A stretch of 49,990 bases of DNA from Paraburkholderia sp. SG-MS1 (GCF_012275575.1 NZ_NPIH01000212.1:1-49990), one strand, 5' to 3'. Positions 10,473 to 21,360 are shown, counted from the first letter of the stretch. Notes: a model not told the origin generated them from the sequence alone. Translations and numbers: made by a program.

Positions 10473-11867
10473 ATGAATCTGCTGATTGAACTGCTCGCCT
10501 TCGCGGTCGCGATCGGCGTACTCGTGGTCGTCCACGAGTATGGTCATTACAGCGTCGCGCGACTATGCGGCGTAAAGGTGCTGCGCTTCTCGATCGGCTT
10601 CGGCAAGCCGCTGTTTCAGTGGGTGAGCCCGAAGACGGGCACCGAATGGACCATTGCCGCGCTGCCTCTCGGCGGCTACGTGAAGATGCTCGACGAGCGC
10701 GAAACCGGCACCGCGCCGATTCCCGCCGACGAGTTGCCGCATGCGTTCAACCGGCAGTCGGTGTGGCGGCGCTTTGCGATCGTCGCGGCCGGCCCGGTCG
10801 CGAACTTCCTGTTGGCCATCGTCCTGTTCGCGCTCGTATTCGCCAGTGGCGTCACCGAGCCCGCGGCGGTGGTCGCGGCGCCCGCGCCAAATACGCCGGC
10901 GGCGGTGGCCGGCTTCGAGGGTGGCGAGACCATCGTCGCGGTGCGGGTCGGCACGGCCGACGATTCGGAGCCGGTCCGCTCGTGGTCGGACCTGCGCTGG
11001 AAATTGCTCGGTGCGGCATTCGATCAGAAGCACATCGTGCTGAGCGCGAAAGACGCGCACGGCGTTTCCGATTTCCCGCTCGACTTGCGTGGTATCAGCG
11101 AGAAAGACGTCGACGATGACTTCATGTCGCGCCTCGGTTTCGAGCCGGGCGGGGGCAAGCTGATGGTGGCCGGCGTGCAGTCGGGCAGCGCGGCGCAGCG
11201 AGCGGGCCTCGTCGCGGGAGACCGTTTGCGCGCCATCAACGGCACGCCGACCGACAATGCCACGACTTTCATCGCTTATGTAAAAGCGCACGCCGGCCAG
11301 CCGGTCACGTTGCAGGTGGAGCGCGGCGGCCGTGGCGCTCAGGCGGCGGGCAAGCTCGAAGACATCAGCATCGTTCCGCAATCGCAGCGTGATCCAGCGA
11401 CCGGTCAGCAGATCGGCCGCATCGGCGCGGAACTGGCGACCCAGGTGCCGTCGATCGACGTGCGTTACGGGCCGATCGAGAGTCTGCAACTGGGCGCGCG
11501 CCGCACGTGGGATCTCGCGGTCTATTCGGTACGTATGTTCGGCAGGATGATCGTCGGCGAAGCATCGTTGAAAAATCTTTCCGGCCCGGTGACGATCGCG
11601 GACTACGCAGGAAAGAGCGCACGTCTGGGTCCTTCTGCATTCCTGTCGTTCCTGGCCCTTGTCAGTATTAGTCTTGGCGTACTGAACCTGCTACCAATTC
11701 CGGTATTGGACGGGGGTCATCTGTTATATTATTTGGTTGAAGCTGTGACCGGTAAAGTTGTCTCCGATCGCTGGCAACTCGTTTTTCAGAGGGCGGGTCT
11801 CGCCTGCATCGTCGCATTGTCGGCGATCGCGCTGTTCAACGATCTGGCTCGTTTAATCCATTTTTAA
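10473..11867 (+). CDS. rseP: RIP (site-2) zinc metalloprotease RseP
   Basis: RseP is an inner-membrane intramembrane protease that cleaves the anti-sigma factor RseA and residual signal peptides, activating the sigmaE envelope stress response. The 464-aa protein has the HEYGH zinc motif at residues 21-25 in the first membrane helix. Two PDZ-like regions occupy the middle (one ends VQSGSAAQRAGLVAGDRLRA). The C-terminal third-ligand motif is LLPIPVLDGGHLLYY. The ATG at 10473 gives MNLLIELLAFAV directly before the first helix; a longer in-frame start lies inside dxr. It is directly upstream of bamA, as usual. Confidence 0.96.
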   Translation: MNLLIELLAFAVAIGVLVVVHEYGHYSVARLCGVKVLRFSIGFGKPLFQWVSPKTGTEWTIAALPLGGYVKMLDERETGTAPIPADELPHAFNRQSVWRRFAIVAAGPVANFLLAIVLFALVFASGVTEPAAVVAAPAPNTPAAVAGFEGGETIVAVRVGTADDSEPVRSWSDLRWKLLGAAFDQKHIVLSAKDAHGVSDFPLDLRGISEKDVDDDFMSRLGFEPGGGKLMVAGVQSGSAAQRAGLVAGDRLRAINGTPTDNATTFIAYVKAHAGQPVTLQVERGGRGAQAAGKLEDISIVPQSQRDPATGQQIGRIGAELATQVPSIDVRYGPIESLQLGARRTWDLAVYSVRMFGRMIVGEASLKNLSGPVTIADYAGKSARLGPSAFLSFLALVSISLGVLNLLPIPVLDGGHLLYYLVEAVTGKVVSDRWQLVFQRAGLACIVALSAIALFNDLARLIHF

Positions 11868-11933
11868 AGTGTCGGCGGCGTTCACGATGGCGACCGCCTG
11901 ACCTGATGCAGCTATATACACTGGGGAAGCACG

Positions 11934-14237
11934 TTGTTTAAACCTCATCGCTTTGTTCCAAAAACGGTTATAGCCGCGGCTTTTGCCGCGCATGGGCTGG
12001 TTGCTCACGCAACGTCGCCCTTCGTGGTGCAAGACATCCGCATTGAGGGATTGCAACGCGTCGAACCCGGTACCGTGTTCGCGTATCTGCCCATCAAGCA
12101 AGGCGACACGTTTAGCGACGACAAGGCGTCCGAAGCGATTCGCGCGCTGTACGCCACGGGCTTCTTCAACGACGTCAAGATCGCGACCGAAGGCAATGTC
12201 GTCATCGTGCAGGTGCTGGAACGTCCGGCCATCGGCACGATCGACTTCGCCGGCATTCATGAATTCGACAAGGAAAACCTGACCAAGGCGCTGCGCGCGG
12301 TCGGCTTGTCGCAAGGCCGTTATTACGACAAGGCGCTGGTCGATCGCGCCGAGCAGGAGCTCAAGCGCCAGTATCTGACGCGCGGTTATTACGCCGCTGA
12401 AGTGACCACCACGGTGACGCCGATTGACCGCAATCGCGTGTCGGTGCTCTTCTCGGTCGCCGAAGGTCCGAGCGCGAAGATCCGCCAGATCAACTTCATC
12501 GGCAACAAGGCGTTCAGCACGGGTACGCTGCGCGACGAAATGCAGCTGTCCACGCCGAACTGGTTCTCGTGGTACACGAAGAACGACCTTTACGCGAAAG
12601 ACAAGCTCACCGGCGACCTCGAAAACGTCCGCTCGTATTACCTGAATCGCGGCTATCTCGAGTTCAACATCGAGTCGACCCAGGTGTCGATCACGCCGGA
12701 CAAGAAGGACATGTATCTGACGGTCACGCTTCACGAAGGCGAGCCGTACACGATTTCCAACATCAAGCTGGCCGGCAATCTGCTCGATCGCGAAGCGGAG
12801 CTGACCAGGCTGATCAAGATCAAACCGGGCGACCGTTTCTCGGCTGAAAAGCTGCAGGCCACCACGAAGGCGATCGTCGACAAGCTCGGCGAATACGGTT
12901 ACGCGTTCGCGACCGTCAATGCGCAGCCGCAGATCGATCAGACCAACCACAAGGTCGACCTGACGCTGCAGGTGGACCCGAGCCGCCGCGTCTACGTGCG
13001 CCGCATCAACGTGGTCGGCAACACGCGCACCCGCGACGAAGTGGTGCGCCGTGAAATGCGCCAGCTCGAAAGCTCGTGGTTCGATTCGAACCGCCTCGCG
13101 CTGTCGAAGGACCGGATCAACCGTCTGGGCTACTTCACCGACGTCGACGTGACCACGGTGCCGGTCGAAGGCACGCCGGACCAGGTCGATGTGGACGTCA
13201 AGGTGGCCGAAAAGCCGACCGGCGCGATTACGCTGGGCGCGGGTTTCTCGTCGACCGACAAGGTGGTGTTGTCGGCCGGTGTGTCGCAGGACAACGTGTT
13301 CGGTTCGGGCACGAGTCTCGCGGTGAACGTCAATACCGCCAAGACGTACCGCACGTTGACGGTCACGCAGGTCGATCCGTATTTCACGGTCGACGGCATC
13401 AAGCGTATTACCGACGTCTACTACCGCACGTACCAGCCGCTGTACTACTCGACGGATTCGAGCTTCAAGATCGTCACGATCGGTGGCGACCTGAAGTTCG
13501 GCATTCCGTTCTCCGAAGTCGACACGGTGTATTTCGGCGCGGGTCTCGAGCAGAACCAGTTGGACATCGACTCGAACACGCCGCAAAGCTACATCGACTA
13601 CGTGCATGAGTTCGGCCGCGTGTCGAACAACGTGCCGATCACGGTGGGCTGGTCGCGCGACGCGCGTGACAGCGCACTGGTGCCGAGCCGCGGTTACTTC
13701 ACGCAGGCGAACGCTGAATACGGCACGCCGATCGGCGGCACGCAGTATTACAAGGCCGACATCAACGCGCAGTACTATTATTCGTTCGCGCGCGGGTTCG
13801 TGCTGGGCTTCAACTTCCAGGGCGGCTACGGTAACGGCCTGGGCGGCAAGCCTTATCCGATTTTCAAGAACTACTACGCGGGCGGTATCGGTTCCGTGCG
13901 GGGCTACGAGCCGAGCTCGCTGGGACCGCGCGACGCGAAGACGGGCGACCCGATCGGCGGCTCGAAGCTGCTGGTGGGTAACGTCGAATTGACGTTCCCG
14001 CTGCCGGGTACGGGTTACGACCGCACGCTGCGTGTGTTCACCTTCCTCGACGCCGGTAACGTCTGGGGCACGGAAGGCAACAGCGTCGGCGCGAACGGCC
14101 TGCGTTACGGCTACGGTGTCGGTCTCGCGTGGATTTCGCCGATCGGCCCGCTCAAGCTCAGCTTGGGCTTCCCGCTGACGAAGCACACCGGCGACCAGTA
14201 TCAGAAATTCCAGTTCCAGATCGGGACGGCGTTCTGA
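11934..14237 (+). CDS. bamA: Outer membrane protein assembly factor BamA (Omp85)
   Basis: BamA is the core of the BAM complex that inserts beta-barrel proteins into the outer membrane. The 767-aa precursor has a signal peptide (about residues 1-26, ending GLVAHA), five POTRA domains (about 28-425, the first starting FVVQDIRIEGLQRVEPG), and a 16-strand barrel with the conserved VRGYEPSSLG loop and a terminal Phe (FQIGTAF). The start is TTG at 11934, preceded by GGGGA at 11923-11927; no in-frame ATG gives a signal peptide. It is flanked by rseP and skp. Confidence 0.97.
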   Translation: MFKPHRFVPKTVIAAAFAAHGLVAHATSPFVVQDIRIEGLQRVEPGTVFAYLPIKQGDTFSDDKASEAIRALYATGFFNDVKIATEGNVVIVQVLERPAIGTIDFAGIHEFDKENLTKALRAVGLSQGRYYDKALVDRAEQELKRQYLTRGYYAAEVTTTVTPIDRNRVSVLFSVAEGPSAKIRQINFIGNKAFSTGTLRDEMQLSTPNWFSWYTKNDLYAKDKLTGDLENVRSYYLNRGYLEFNIESTQVSITPDKKDMYLTVTLHEGEPYTISNIKLAGNLLDREAELTRLIKIKPGDRFSAEKLQATTKAIVDKLGEYGYAFATVNAQPQIDQTNHKVDLTLQVDPSRRVYVRRINVVGNTRTRDEVVRREMRQLESSWFDSNRLALSKDRINRLGYFTDVDVTTVPVEGTPDQVDVDVKVAEKPTGAITLGAGFSSTDKVVLSAGVSQDNVFGSGTSLAVNVNTAKTYRTLTVTQVDPYFTVDGIKRITDVYYRTYQPLYYSTDSSFKIVTIGGDLKFGIPFSEVDTVYFGAGLEQNQLDIDSNTPQSYIDYVHEFGRVSNNVPITVGWSRDARDSALVPSRGYFTQANAEYGTPIGGTQYYKADINAQYYYSFARGFVLGFNFQGGYGNGLGGKPYPIFKNYYAGGIGSVRGYEPSSLGPRDAKTGDPIGGSKLLVGNVELTFPLPGTGYDRTLRVFTFLDAGNVWGTEGNSVGANGLRYGYGVGLAWISPIGPLKLSLGFPLTKHTGDQYQKFQFQIGTAF

Positions 14238-14284
14238 TCACGGCCGCAGGCTGCCAGCCAAACTACAGTATCGAGAGGATGACT

Positions 14285-14806
14285 TTGCTAACCGGTATGT
14301 TTTCGAAACGTGTAGCGTGCGCAATGGCGCTGGCAATGACCTTGGGCGTCGGAGTAGCGCACGCGCAGGAGGCGAAGATCGCCGCGGTGAATTCCGACCG
14401 CATCCTGCGCGAATCGGCGGCGGCGAAAGCTGCCCAGGTCAAGCTCGAAGCCGAATTCGCAAAGCGTGACAAGGATCTCGCCGACATGGCGCAGAAGCTG
14501 AAGTCGATGTCGGATTCGCTCGACAAGAACGGCGCGTCGATGTCGGCCGCCGATCGTGCGCAGAAGCAGCGCGATCTGTCGCAACTGGACACAGACTTCC
14601 AGCGCAAGCAACGCGAATTCCGCGAAGATCTGAATCAGCGCCGCAACGAGGAACTGGCGGCGGTGCTCGACCGCGCCAACAAGGTCATCAAGCAGATCGC
14701 CGAGGCGCAGCACTACGATCTGATCGTGCAGGAAGCGGTGTACGTGAGCCCGCGCATCGACATCACCGATCAGGTGCTCAAGGCGCTGGCGGCGTCGGGC
14801 AACTGA
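14285..14806 (+). CDS. skp: Periplasmic chaperone Skp/OmpH family
   Basis: Skp holds unfolded outer-membrane proteins in the periplasm for delivery to BAM. The protein has a signal peptide (FSKRVACAMALAMTLGVGVAHA, cleaved before QEAKIA) followed by the OmpH fold: a short beta part (KIAAVNSDRILRES) and long charged helices (AEFAKRDKDLADMAQKLKSM onward) that form the tentacles, and a C-terminal YDLIVQEAVYVSPRIDITDQVLKAL strand region. The start is uncertain. GAGAGG at 14273-14278 abuts ATG 14279 with no spacing but is 6 nt from TTG 14285, so TTG is preferred; ATG 14297 is the other option. Confidence 0.93.
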   Translation: MLTGMFSKRVACAMALAMTLGVGVAHAQEAKIAAVNSDRILRESAAAKAAQVKLEAEFAKRDKDLADMAQKLKSMSDSLDKNGASMSAADRAQKQRDLSQLDTDFQRKQREFREDLNQRRNEELAAVLDRANKVIKQIAEAQHYDLIVQEAVYVSPRIDITDQVLKALAASGN

Positions 14807-14899
14807 GGGAGGCCGGAGGGCATGGCAGGCCCACACCGGCACGCCGCCGCGCGCGGACGCAATAACAGGTTGGATTGAACAGCAGGAGACAGGACAGGC

Positions 14900-16024
14900 A
14901 TGGCTTTTACGCTCGAGGACATCGTCCAGCGGTTCGGCGGTACGGTAGTCGGAAACGGTTCGCAGCGCGTCGGCAGTCTGGCGCCGCTCGACCAGGCAGA
15001 CCCGAACCAACTGGCGTTCCTCGCCAATCCGAAGTACCTGTCGCAGGTAGAAACCACCCGCGCGGGCGCGGTGTTGATCAACGCCGACGACCTCGCGAAG
15101 CTGGCTTCGCGTGAGGGCCGTAACTTCATCGTCACGCCGAACCCGTACGCTTATTTTGCGCGCGTCGCGCAGACCTTCATCGACCTCGCCGCGCCGAAGG
15201 CTGCACCTGGCGTGCATCCGAGCGCCACCATCGATCCGTCGGCGCAAGTGGCAGCGAGCGCGGTGGTCGGGCCGCACGTCACGGTGGAAGCGGGCGCCGT
15301 CATCGGCGAGAACGTCCGGCTGGACGCCAATGTCGTGATCGGCCGGGGCACGCGCATTGGCGCGGACTCTCATCTGTATCCTAATGTCGCCGTGTATCAC
15401 GGCTGCAAGCTCGGCGAGCGCGTGATCGTGCACGCGGGCGCGGTGATCGGCTCGGACGGTTTCGGCTTTGCGCCGGATTTCGTCGGCGAGGGCGACGCGC
15501 GTACCGGCAGCTGGGTCAAGATTCCGCAGGTCGGCGGCGTGTCGATCGCGGCGGACGTCGAAATCGGCGCGAACACCACGATCGACCGTGGCGCAATGGC
15601 CGATACGATCATCGAAGAGTGCGTGAAGATCGACAACCTCGTGCAGATCGGCCACAACTGCAAGGTCGGCGCGTACACGGTGATCGCCGGTTGCGCGGGC
15701 ATCGCGGGCAGCACGACGATCGGCCGTCATTGCATGATCGGCGGGGCAGTCGGCATTGCCGGGCACGTCACGCTGGCCGATTATGTGATCGTCACGGCGA
15801 AGTCAGGGGTGTCGAAGTCGCTCCTGAAGCCCGGTATGTACACTAGCGCGTTCCCGGCCGTGAACCATGCGGACTGGAACAAAAGCGCGGCCCTGCTGCG
15901 CAATATCGACAAACTACGCGATCGTATCCGGGCGCTCGAAAGCGCCGCAGCCGACGGCTCGGGCAACGCGGAGCCCCATGCGGCGGGCAACGCGGCAAGC
16001 AATTCCGCAGGCGAGAAGGCTTGA
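14900..16024 (+). CDS. lpxD: UDP-3-O-acyl-glucosamine N-acyltransferase
   Basis: LpxD adds the second hydroxyacyl chain in lipid A synthesis, using acyl-ACP. The 374-aa protein has the N-terminal uridine-binding domain ([22 protein letters not shown]) and a left-handed beta-helix of hexapeptide repeats from about residue 105. The catalytic base is His252 in [15 protein letters not shown]. The C-terminal helix is extended by an Ala/Asn-rich tail (from residue 340), longer than in E. coli. AGGAG sits at 14882-14886, with a second AGGACAGG nearer the ATG. It is followed by fabZ, lpxA and lpxB. Confidence 0.97.
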   Translation: MAFTLEDIVQRFGGTVVGNGSQRVGSLAPLDQADPNQLAFLANPKYLSQVETTRAGAVLINADDLAKLASREGRNFIVTPNPYAYFARVAQTFIDLAAPKAAPGVHPSATIDPSAQVAASAVVGPHVTVEAGAVIGENVRLDANVVIGRGTRIGADSHLYPNVAVYHGCKLGERVIVHAGAVIGSDGFGFAPDFVGEGDARTGSWVKIPQVGGVSIAADVEIGANTTIDRGAMADTIIEECVKIDNLVQIGHNCKVGAYTVIAGCAGIAGSTTIGRHCMIGGAVGIAGHVTLADYVIVTAKSGVSKSLLKPGMYTSAFPAVNHADWNKSAALLRNIDKLRDRIRALESAAADGSGNAEPHAAGNAASNSAGEKA

Positions 16025-16054
16025 GATAGGCCTTCGGATATCAAGGCGGTTCGT

Positions 16055-16086
16055 CGGCATCGCGTAAGCTTGCCGGCACCGCGTAA
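16055..16086 (+). repeat. Short tandem repeat in the lpxD-fabZ spacer
   Basis: CGGCATCGCGTAA (16055-16067) and CGGCACCGCGTAA (16074-16086) are direct repeats with a 19-bp period. The second copy runs into TAAAAT (16084-16089), which could act as a -10. Function is unknown. Confidence 0.4.
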
Positions 16087-16239
16087 AATAGCGGGCAAGC
16101 ATCAAGAAGCAAAGTCGGTTGCCGTGACCGGGTGGCGCGGCCGCCGGATCACGGCGGGCGCCTGCAGCACGCGTTTTCAACCCACCTGCACCAGCATCCG
16201 CAGTCATCATCGCGCAGTCAATGCGTGAGCAGAAACACC

Positions 16240-16704
16240 ATGAGCACCGAAAAAATCAATCTCGACATTCATAAGATTCTCACGCTGCTGCCCCATCGTT
16301 ACCCGATCCTGCTGGTCGATCGGGTGCTCGAACTCGAGCCGCACAAGTGCATCAAAGCGTTGAAGAACGTGTCGATCAACGAGCCGTATTTCCAGGGGCA
16401 CTTCCCGACCCGCCCGGTGATGCCCGGCGTGCTGATTCTCGAAGCGCTCGCGCAAACCGCGGCTTTGCTGACGTTTTCGGAAGAGCCGAGCGATCCGTCA
16501 AACACGCTCTATCTGTTCGTGGGTATCGACAATGCGCGTTTCAAGCGCGTGGTGGAGCCGGGCGATCAGCTGATCCTGAACTGCACGTTCGAGCGTCATA
16601 TGCGCGGCATCTGGAAGTTCAAGGCGCGTGCCGAAGTGGATGGCGTCGTGGCGGCGGAAGCCGACCTGATGTGCGCGGTGCGGCACACGGACAAAGACGC
16701 TTAA
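16240..16704 (+). CDS. fabZ: (3R)-hydroxyacyl-ACP dehydratase FabZ
   Basis: FabZ dehydrates 3-hydroxyacyl-ACP in fatty-acid elongation and competes with LpxA for the same hydroxyacyl-ACP pool. The 154-aa hot-dog protein has [13 protein letters not shown], then [19 protein letters not shown] with catalytic His54, and ILEALAQ with catalytic Glu68. The ATG at 16240 gives [14 protein letters not shown]; an upstream in-frame ATG at 16132 adds 36 low-complexity residues and is rejected. It lies between lpxD and lpxA, as is usual. Confidence 0.97.
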   Translation: MSTEKINLDIHKILTLLPHRYPILLVDRVLELEPHKCIKALKNVSINEPYFQGHFPTRPVMPGVLILEALAQTAALLTFSEEPSDPSNTLYLFVGIDNARFKRVVEPGDQLILNCTFERHMRGIWKFKARAEVDGVVAAEADLMCAVRHTDKDA

Positions 16705-16813
16705 GCGAGCGTCAAGGCAATCAGGGAGCGGGCGGCGGTCGTTTTGACAGCGGCGCAGCCGGTCCCGCCAGAAGCCCATCCAGACAACGCAACAGAATCA
16801 GAAGCGAGGACGC

Positions 16814-17602
16814 ATGAGCAGGATTCATCCCACTGCGATCGTCGAACCGGGCGCACAACTCGACGAATCGGTCGAAGTCGGTCCGTACGCGGTAATCGGC
16901 GCACACGTGACGATCGGTGCACGGAGCACGGTCGGTTCGCATAGCGTGATTGAAGGCTACACCACGATCGGCGAAGACAACCGGATCGGCCACTACGCAT
17001 CGGTCGGCGGCCGTCCGCAGGACATGAAGTACAAGGACGAGCCGACCCGGCTCGTGATCGGCAACCGCAACACGATCCGCGAATTCACGACGATCCACAC
17101 CGGCACGACGCAGGACGCTGGCGTCACCACGCTAGGCGACGACAACTGGATCATGGCCTACGTGCACATCGGGCACGACTGCCACGTCGGCAGCAACGTC
17201 ATTCTGTCGAGCAACGCGCAGATGGCGGGCCACGTGACGATCGGCGACCACGCGATTATCGGCGGCATGTCGGGCGTGCATCAGTTCGTGCGCATCGGCG
17301 CGCATTCGATGCTGGGCGGCGCCTCGGCGCTCGTGCAGGACATCCCGCCGTTCGTGATCGCAGCCGGCAACAAGGCCGAGCCGCACGGCATCAACGTCGA
17401 AGGCCTGCGCCGCCGCGGCTTCTCGCCGGATGCGATTTCGGCGCTGCGCACGGCGTATCGCGTGCTGTACAAGAACGGTCTGTCGCTGGAAGAGGCGAAG
17501 GTGCAATTGCGCGAACTCGCGTCCGCCGGCGGTGATGGCGATGCACCGGTGCAGACGCTGCTCGCGTTCGTCGAAGCGTCGCAACGCGGCATCATCCGCT
17601 AA
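16814..17602 (+). CDS. lpxA: UDP-N-acetylglucosamine O-acyltransferase
   Basis: LpxA catalyses the first step of lipid A synthesis, transferring a hydroxyacyl chain from ACP to UDP-GlcNAc. At 262 aa it matches the E. coli length. The N-terminal left-handed beta-helix is built of hexapeptide repeats ([20 protein letters not shown] onward). The catalytic His is His121 in [10 protein letters not shown], with [20 protein letters not shown] after it. The C-terminal helical domain includes [15 protein letters not shown]. It ends 3 nt before the lpxB start. Confidence 0.97.
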   Translation: MSRIHPTAIVEPGAQLDESVEVGPYAVIGAHVTIGARSTVGSHSVIEGYTTIGEDNRIGHYASVGGRPQDMKYKDEPTRLVIGNRNTIREFTTIHTGTTQDAGVTTLGDDNWIMAYVHIGHDCHVGSNVILSSNAQMAGHVTIGDHAIIGGMSGVHQFVRIGAHSMLGGASALVQDIPPFVIAAGNKAEPHGINVEGLRRRGFSPDAISALRTAYRVLYKNGLSLEEAKVQLRELASAGGDGDAPVQTLLAFVEASQRGIIR

Positions 17603-17605
17603 CCG

Positions 17606-18775
17606 ATGGCATTACAACCCAGTCCGCTACGCGTCGCGATGGTGGCCGGCGAGCCGTCCGGCGATCTGCTGGCGGCGTCGCTGCTGGACGGCCTCGCGAG
17701 CCGTCTGCCCGTCGGCACCCAATACTATGGGATCGGCGGTCCGCGCATGATCGCCACGGGTTTCGACGCCCACTGGCCGATGGAGAAGCTCACGGTGCGC
17801 GGCTATGTCGAAGCGTTGCGGCACATCCCCGAGATTCTCGGCATTCGCAACGAGCTCAAGCGCCAGCTGCTGGCCGAGCCGCCGTCGGTGTTCGTCGGCG
17901 TGGATGCGCCCGATTTCAATTTCGGGCTCGAGCACGCGCTGCGCGACGCGGGCATTCCGACTATTCACTTCGTCTGTCCGTCCATCTGGGCGTGGCGCGG
18001 CGGGCGCATCAAGAAGATCGCCAAAGCGGTCGATCACATGCTGTGCGTGTTCCCGTTCGAAACGGCGCTGCTGGAAAAGGCGGGCGTCGCGGCCTCGTAC
18101 GTGGGTCATCCGCTCGCCGACGAGATTCCGCTCGAACCCGACACACTCGGCGCTCGCCGTGCGCTCGGTCTCGCGGAAAGCGGGCCCATCATCGCGGTGC
18201 TGCCGGGTAGCCGGCGCTCGGAAATCGATCTGATCGGCCCGACGTTTTTCGCCGCAATGGAGATGATGCAGCACCAGGAGCCCGCTCTGCGTTTCGTGAT
18301 GCCGGCGGCCACGCCGGCCTTGCGCGACATGCTGCGGCCGCTGGTCGACGCGCATCCGGGGCTCGCGCTGACGATTACCGACGGCCAGTCGCAACTCGCG
18401 ATGACCGCCGCCGACGCGATCCTCGTGAAGAGCGGCACCGTGACGCTCGAAGCCGCGCTGCTGAAAAAGCCGATGGTCATTTCGTACAAGGTGCCCTGGT
18501 TGACCGGTCAGATCATGCGGCGGCAGGGCTATCTGCCGTACGTCGGCCTGCCGAACATTCTGGCTGGACGCTTCGTGGTGCCGGAAATCCTGCAGCATTT
18601 CGCGACGCCGCAGGCGCTCGCCGAAGCCACGCTGAAACAGTTGCGCGACGAAGCCAACCGGCGCACGCTGACGGAAATCTTCACGGAGATGCATCACGTG
18701 CTGAAGCAGAACACTGCGCAGCGTGCGGCGGAAGTCGTGGCGAGCGTCATCGAAAAGCGCACGGGGCGGCTGTGA
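17606..18775 (+). CDS. lpxB: Lipid-A-disaccharide synthase
   Basis: LpxB (GT19) joins UDP-2,3-diacylglucosamine and lipid X to form the tetra-acyl disaccharide at the inner membrane. The 389-aa protein has the N-terminal [28 protein letters not shown], then [34 protein letters not shown], and the nucleotide-binding [20 protein letters not shown]. It starts 3 nt after lpxA, and its TGA overlaps the GTG start of rnhB by 4 nt (GTGA). Confidence 0.97.
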   Translation: MALQPSPLRVAMVAGEPSGDLLAASLLDGLASRLPVGTQYYGIGGPRMIATGFDAHWPMEKLTVRGYVEALRHIPEILGIRNELKRQLLAEPPSVFVGVDAPDFNFGLEHALRDAGIPTIHFVCPSIWAWRGGRIKKIAKAVDHMLCVFPFETALLEKAGVAASYVGHPLADEIPLEPDTLGARRALGLAESGPIIAVLPGSRRSEIDLIGPTFFAAMEMMQHQEPALRFVMPAATPALRDMLRPLVDAHPGLALTITDGQSQLAMTAADAILVKSGTVTLEAALLKKPMVISYKVPWLTGQIMRRQGYLPYVGLPNILAGRFVVPEILQHFATPQALAEATLKQLRDEANRRTLTEIFTEMHHVLKQNTAQRAAEVVASVIEKRTGRL

Positions 18776-19530
18776 CCATCACACGCGCACCCCGCCGCAA
18801 GGCTGTGGCCGTCGCTGGAACGGCCGCGCAGGCTGGCCTGAACTTCGAGACGGCGCAAGACATCGTCTGCGGCGTCGACGAAGCGGGGCGCGGTCCGCTG
18901 GCCGGGCCCGTCGTCGCGGCTGCGGTGATTTTCGATCCGGCCAGGCCGATGATTCGCGGGCTCGACGATTCGAAGGTGCTCAGCGCCAAAAAGCGTGACG
19001 AGCTGTACGACAAGATTGTCGACCGCGCGCTCGCGTACTGCATCGCGTCCGCGACGGTCGAAGAAATCGACTCGCTGAACATCCTGCACGCCACGATGCT
19101 GGCGATGAAGCGCGCCGTGGAGGGCCTGTCGGTCGTGCCCACGCTCGTCAAGGTCGATGGCAATCGCTGTCCTACGCTAAGCATTCGCAGCGAAGCGGTG
19201 ATCGGCGGCGATGCGCTCGTGAAGAGCATTTCAGCGGCGTCGATTCTCGCGAAGGTCACGCGCGACCGGATGCTGCTCGAACTGCATCAGCGCCATCCCG
19301 TGTACGGTTTCAATGCGCATGCCGGCTATGGCACGCCGCAGCACCTCGCGGCGCTGCGCGAGCATGGGCCGTGCGAGCACCATCGGCGCTCGTTCGCGCC
19401 GGTGCGCGAAGCGCATCTGCGATTCGGCACGGCCGTGCCGTTGCCGGCGGCGGACGTCGTCATCGTGCCGGCCACGCTGGGCGACGCGATGCTCGACGAC
19501 GACGCCTTCGGCGAACGCATCGGCATCTGA
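18772..19530 (+). CDS. rnhB: Ribonuclease HII
   Basis: RNase HII cuts the RNA strand of RNA-DNA hybrids and initiates ribonucleotide excision repair. The 252-aa protein has [20 protein letters not shown] (catalytic Asp36, Glu37), [12 protein letters not shown], the third acidic residue Asp129 in KVDGNRCP, and [15 protein letters not shown]. An N-terminal basic extension of about 30 residues and a C-terminal tail after [10 protein letters not shown] make it longer than the roughly 200-aa core. The start is GTG at 18772, overlapping the lpxB stop. Confidence 0.96.
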   Translation: MTITRAPRRKAVAVAGTAAQAGLNFETAQDIVCGVDEAGRGPLAGPVVAAAVIFDPARPMIRGLDDSKVLSAKKRDELYDKIVDRALAYCIASATVEEIDSLNILHATMLAMKRAVEGLSVVPTLVKVDGNRCPTLSIRSEAVIGGDALVKSISAASILAKVTRDRMLLELHQRHPVYGFNAHAGYGTPQHLAALREHGPCEHHRRSFAPVREAHLRFGTAVPLPAADVVIVPATLGDAMLDDDAFGERIGI

Positions 19531-19602
19531 ACATCCTCCAGGCGACGCGCGCTCTCAAGCGCGCCGCTCGCTCTTCTCCCATTCTCACCGTCTTCGCTGC
19601 CT

Positions 19603-20388
19603 GTGAAAGCCATCACCTCGCGGGACAATCCGCTCTACAAACGCCTGAAAGCATTGGCCGGCTCGACGCATCAACAGCGCCGCAGCGGCCACGCGCTGCT
19701 CGAAGGATTCCATCTCGCGAGCGCGTATCTCGACGTCGCCGGGCAGCCAGAAATGTGCGTCGTCACCGATGGCGCGCTGCGTCACGACGAAGCGCAGGCG
19801 ATCGTGTCGCGCATCGAGGATCATCGCATTGTGACGTTGCCGGACGCGCTGTTCGGACAGTTGTCGAATGTTGTGCACGGTGTCGGGATTCTGCTGCTGG
19901 TCGAGAAGTTCGCTACGCCGCTGCCCGAGACGGTCCGACAAACCTGCCTCGTGCTCGACGGCGTGCAGGACGCGGGCAACGTCGGTTCGATTCTGCGCAG
20001 CGCGGCTGCGGCCGGAATTCAGCACGTGTTCTGCGCGCCGGGGACAGCTTACGCGTGGTCGTCGAAGGTGCTGCGCTCGGGCATGGGCGCGCACTTCCTG
20101 CTGCAGATTCATGAGGATGTCGACGCGCAGGCGTTGATCGAGCGCCTGGCGGTGCCGATCGTCATCACCGATTCGCACGGCGCCGAGGCGATTTACGATT
20201 GCGATCTGAGCGGGCCGCTCGCGTGGGTGTTCGGCAACGAAGGCGCGGGCGTGTCGCAGCTCTGGCGCGATGCGGTTTCGCTGCGGGTGACGATTCCGCA
20301 GCCGGGCGGGATGGAGTCGCTGAACGTGGCGGCTGCGGCAGCTGTCTGTGTGTTCGAGCAATGTCGTCAGCAGCGGGGGCGGGTTTGA
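19603..20388 (+). CDS. TrmH/SpoU-family RNA 2'-O-methyltransferase
   Basis: This is a SAM-dependent 2'-O-ribose methyltransferase of rRNA or tRNA with a knotted SPOUT fold. The three motifs are present: LDGVQDAGNVGSILRSA (motif 1, Asn and Arg), AWVFGNEGAGVS (motif 2), and IPQPGGMESLNVAAAAAV (motif 3). The N-terminal part (SRDNPLYKRLKALAGSTHQ...GHALLEGFHLASA) resembles the L30e-like substrate-binding domain. The start is GTG at 19603. It follows rnhB and may be co-transcribed. The exact target nucleotide cannot be told from sequence. Confidence 0.9.
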   Translation: MKAITSRDNPLYKRLKALAGSTHQQRRSGHALLEGFHLASAYLDVAGQPEMCVVTDGALRHDEAQAIVSRIEDHRIVTLPDALFGQLSNVVHGVGILLLVEKFATPLPETVRQTCLVLDGVQDAGNVGSILRSAAAAGIQHVFCAPGTAYAWSSKVLRSGMGAHFLLQIHEDVDAQALIERLAVPIVITDSHGAEAIYDCDLSGPLAWVFGNEGAGVSQLWRDAVSLRVTIPQPGGMESLNVAAAAAVCVFEQCRQQRGRV

Positions 20389-20544
20389 CCGCAAAGATTC
20401 GCGGCGCACTGTGCCGCGAGGTGTTTCGCAGCGCTGCTTGCACATGCCACGACGCAACGCTACGTCGTGTAGCCCTCGCTTAAGCGGCTGCGCGCCACAC
20501 GCAACACCGCCCCGCGTCATGTCATTTGCAATCTCAGGCCGCCC

Positions 20545-21360
20545 TCAATAGGCCGGCCGGTCCAGCTTGATCTCCTGCAGGATCGTCGTCGCGATCTCTT
20601 CGATCGACTTGTGCGTCGACGACAGCCACTTGATCCCCTCACGCCGCATCATCGTTTCAGCTTCATTGATTTCGTAGCGGCAATTCTCGGGCGCCGCATA
20701 CTTGCTGCCCGGTCGACGCTCGTTGCGGATTTCCGATAGACGCTGCGGATCGATCGACAAACCAAACATCTTCTGCCGATGTGCTAGCAGCGGCGTCGGC
20801 AGTTTGCCGCGCTCGAAGTCTTCCGGAATCAATGGATAGTTGGCTGCCTTCACGCCGTACTGCATCGCCAGATAAAGGCTCGTCGGCGTTTTGCCGCTGC
20901 GTGACACGCCGACCAGGATTACGTCGGCGTCGGCGAGATTGCGGTTCGACTGGCCGTCGTCGTGGGCGAGCGAGAAGTTGATCGCCTCGATCCGGTTCTT
21001 GTACTCCTCGGTGTCCGCGTTCTGGTGGCCGCGGCCCATCGCGTGACTCGACTTCAGCTCCAGTTCCTGTTCGAGCGGCTCGACGAAGGTCTGAAACATG
21101 TCCAGCACGAGCGCATTCGAGCCTTTGACGATCTGATTCGACGCGCTGTCCACCAGCGTGGTGAAGACGATCGGACGGCGACCGTCCTGCACGATCGCCT
21201 CGTTGATCTTTTCGAGCGTCGCATAGGCTTTCTCCGTCGAGTCGACGAAGGGCACGCGGACCAGACGGAATTTCTGGTCGAACTGGGACAGGATTGAATG
21301 CGCGAAGGTTTCGGCAGTAATCCCGGTACCGTCGGAGACGATGAATACGGTGGGCGGCAT
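20545..21360 (-). CDS. ppsR: PEP synthase regulatory kinase/pyrophosphorylase (DUF299)
   Basis: PpsR inactivates PEP synthase by ADP-dependent phosphorylation of a Thr next to its catalytic His and reactivates it by Pi-dependent dephosphorylation. The 271-aa protein starts [20 protein letters not shown], typical for the family, and has the P-loop [15 protein letters not shown] followed by [14 protein letters not shown]. In-frame codons up to 21870 have no family similarity, and the ATG at 21360 is chosen. It is divergent from its target ppsA, and a sigma70-like promoter lies 230 bp upstream. Confidence 0.94.
   Translation of the reverse strand: MPPTVFIVSDGTGITAETFAHSILSQFDQKFRLVRVPFVDSTEKAYATLEKINEAIVQDGRRPIVFTTLVDSASNQIVKGSNALVLDMFQTFVEPLEQELELKSSHAMGRGHQNADTEEYKNRIEAINFSLAHDDGQSNRNLADADVILVGVSRSGKTPTSLYLAMQYGVKAANYPLIPEDFERGKLPTPLLAHRQKMFGLSIDPQRLSEIRNERRPGSKYAAPENCRYEINEAETMMRREGIKWLSSTHKSIEEIATTILQEIKLDRPAY

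Noticed and set aside
11853..14186. A 777-codon open frame antisense to bamA on the minus strand
   Set aside because: It is Arg/Val/Asp-rich low-similarity sequence, a shadow of the GC-rich codon usage of bamA. The plus-strand protein is unambiguous.
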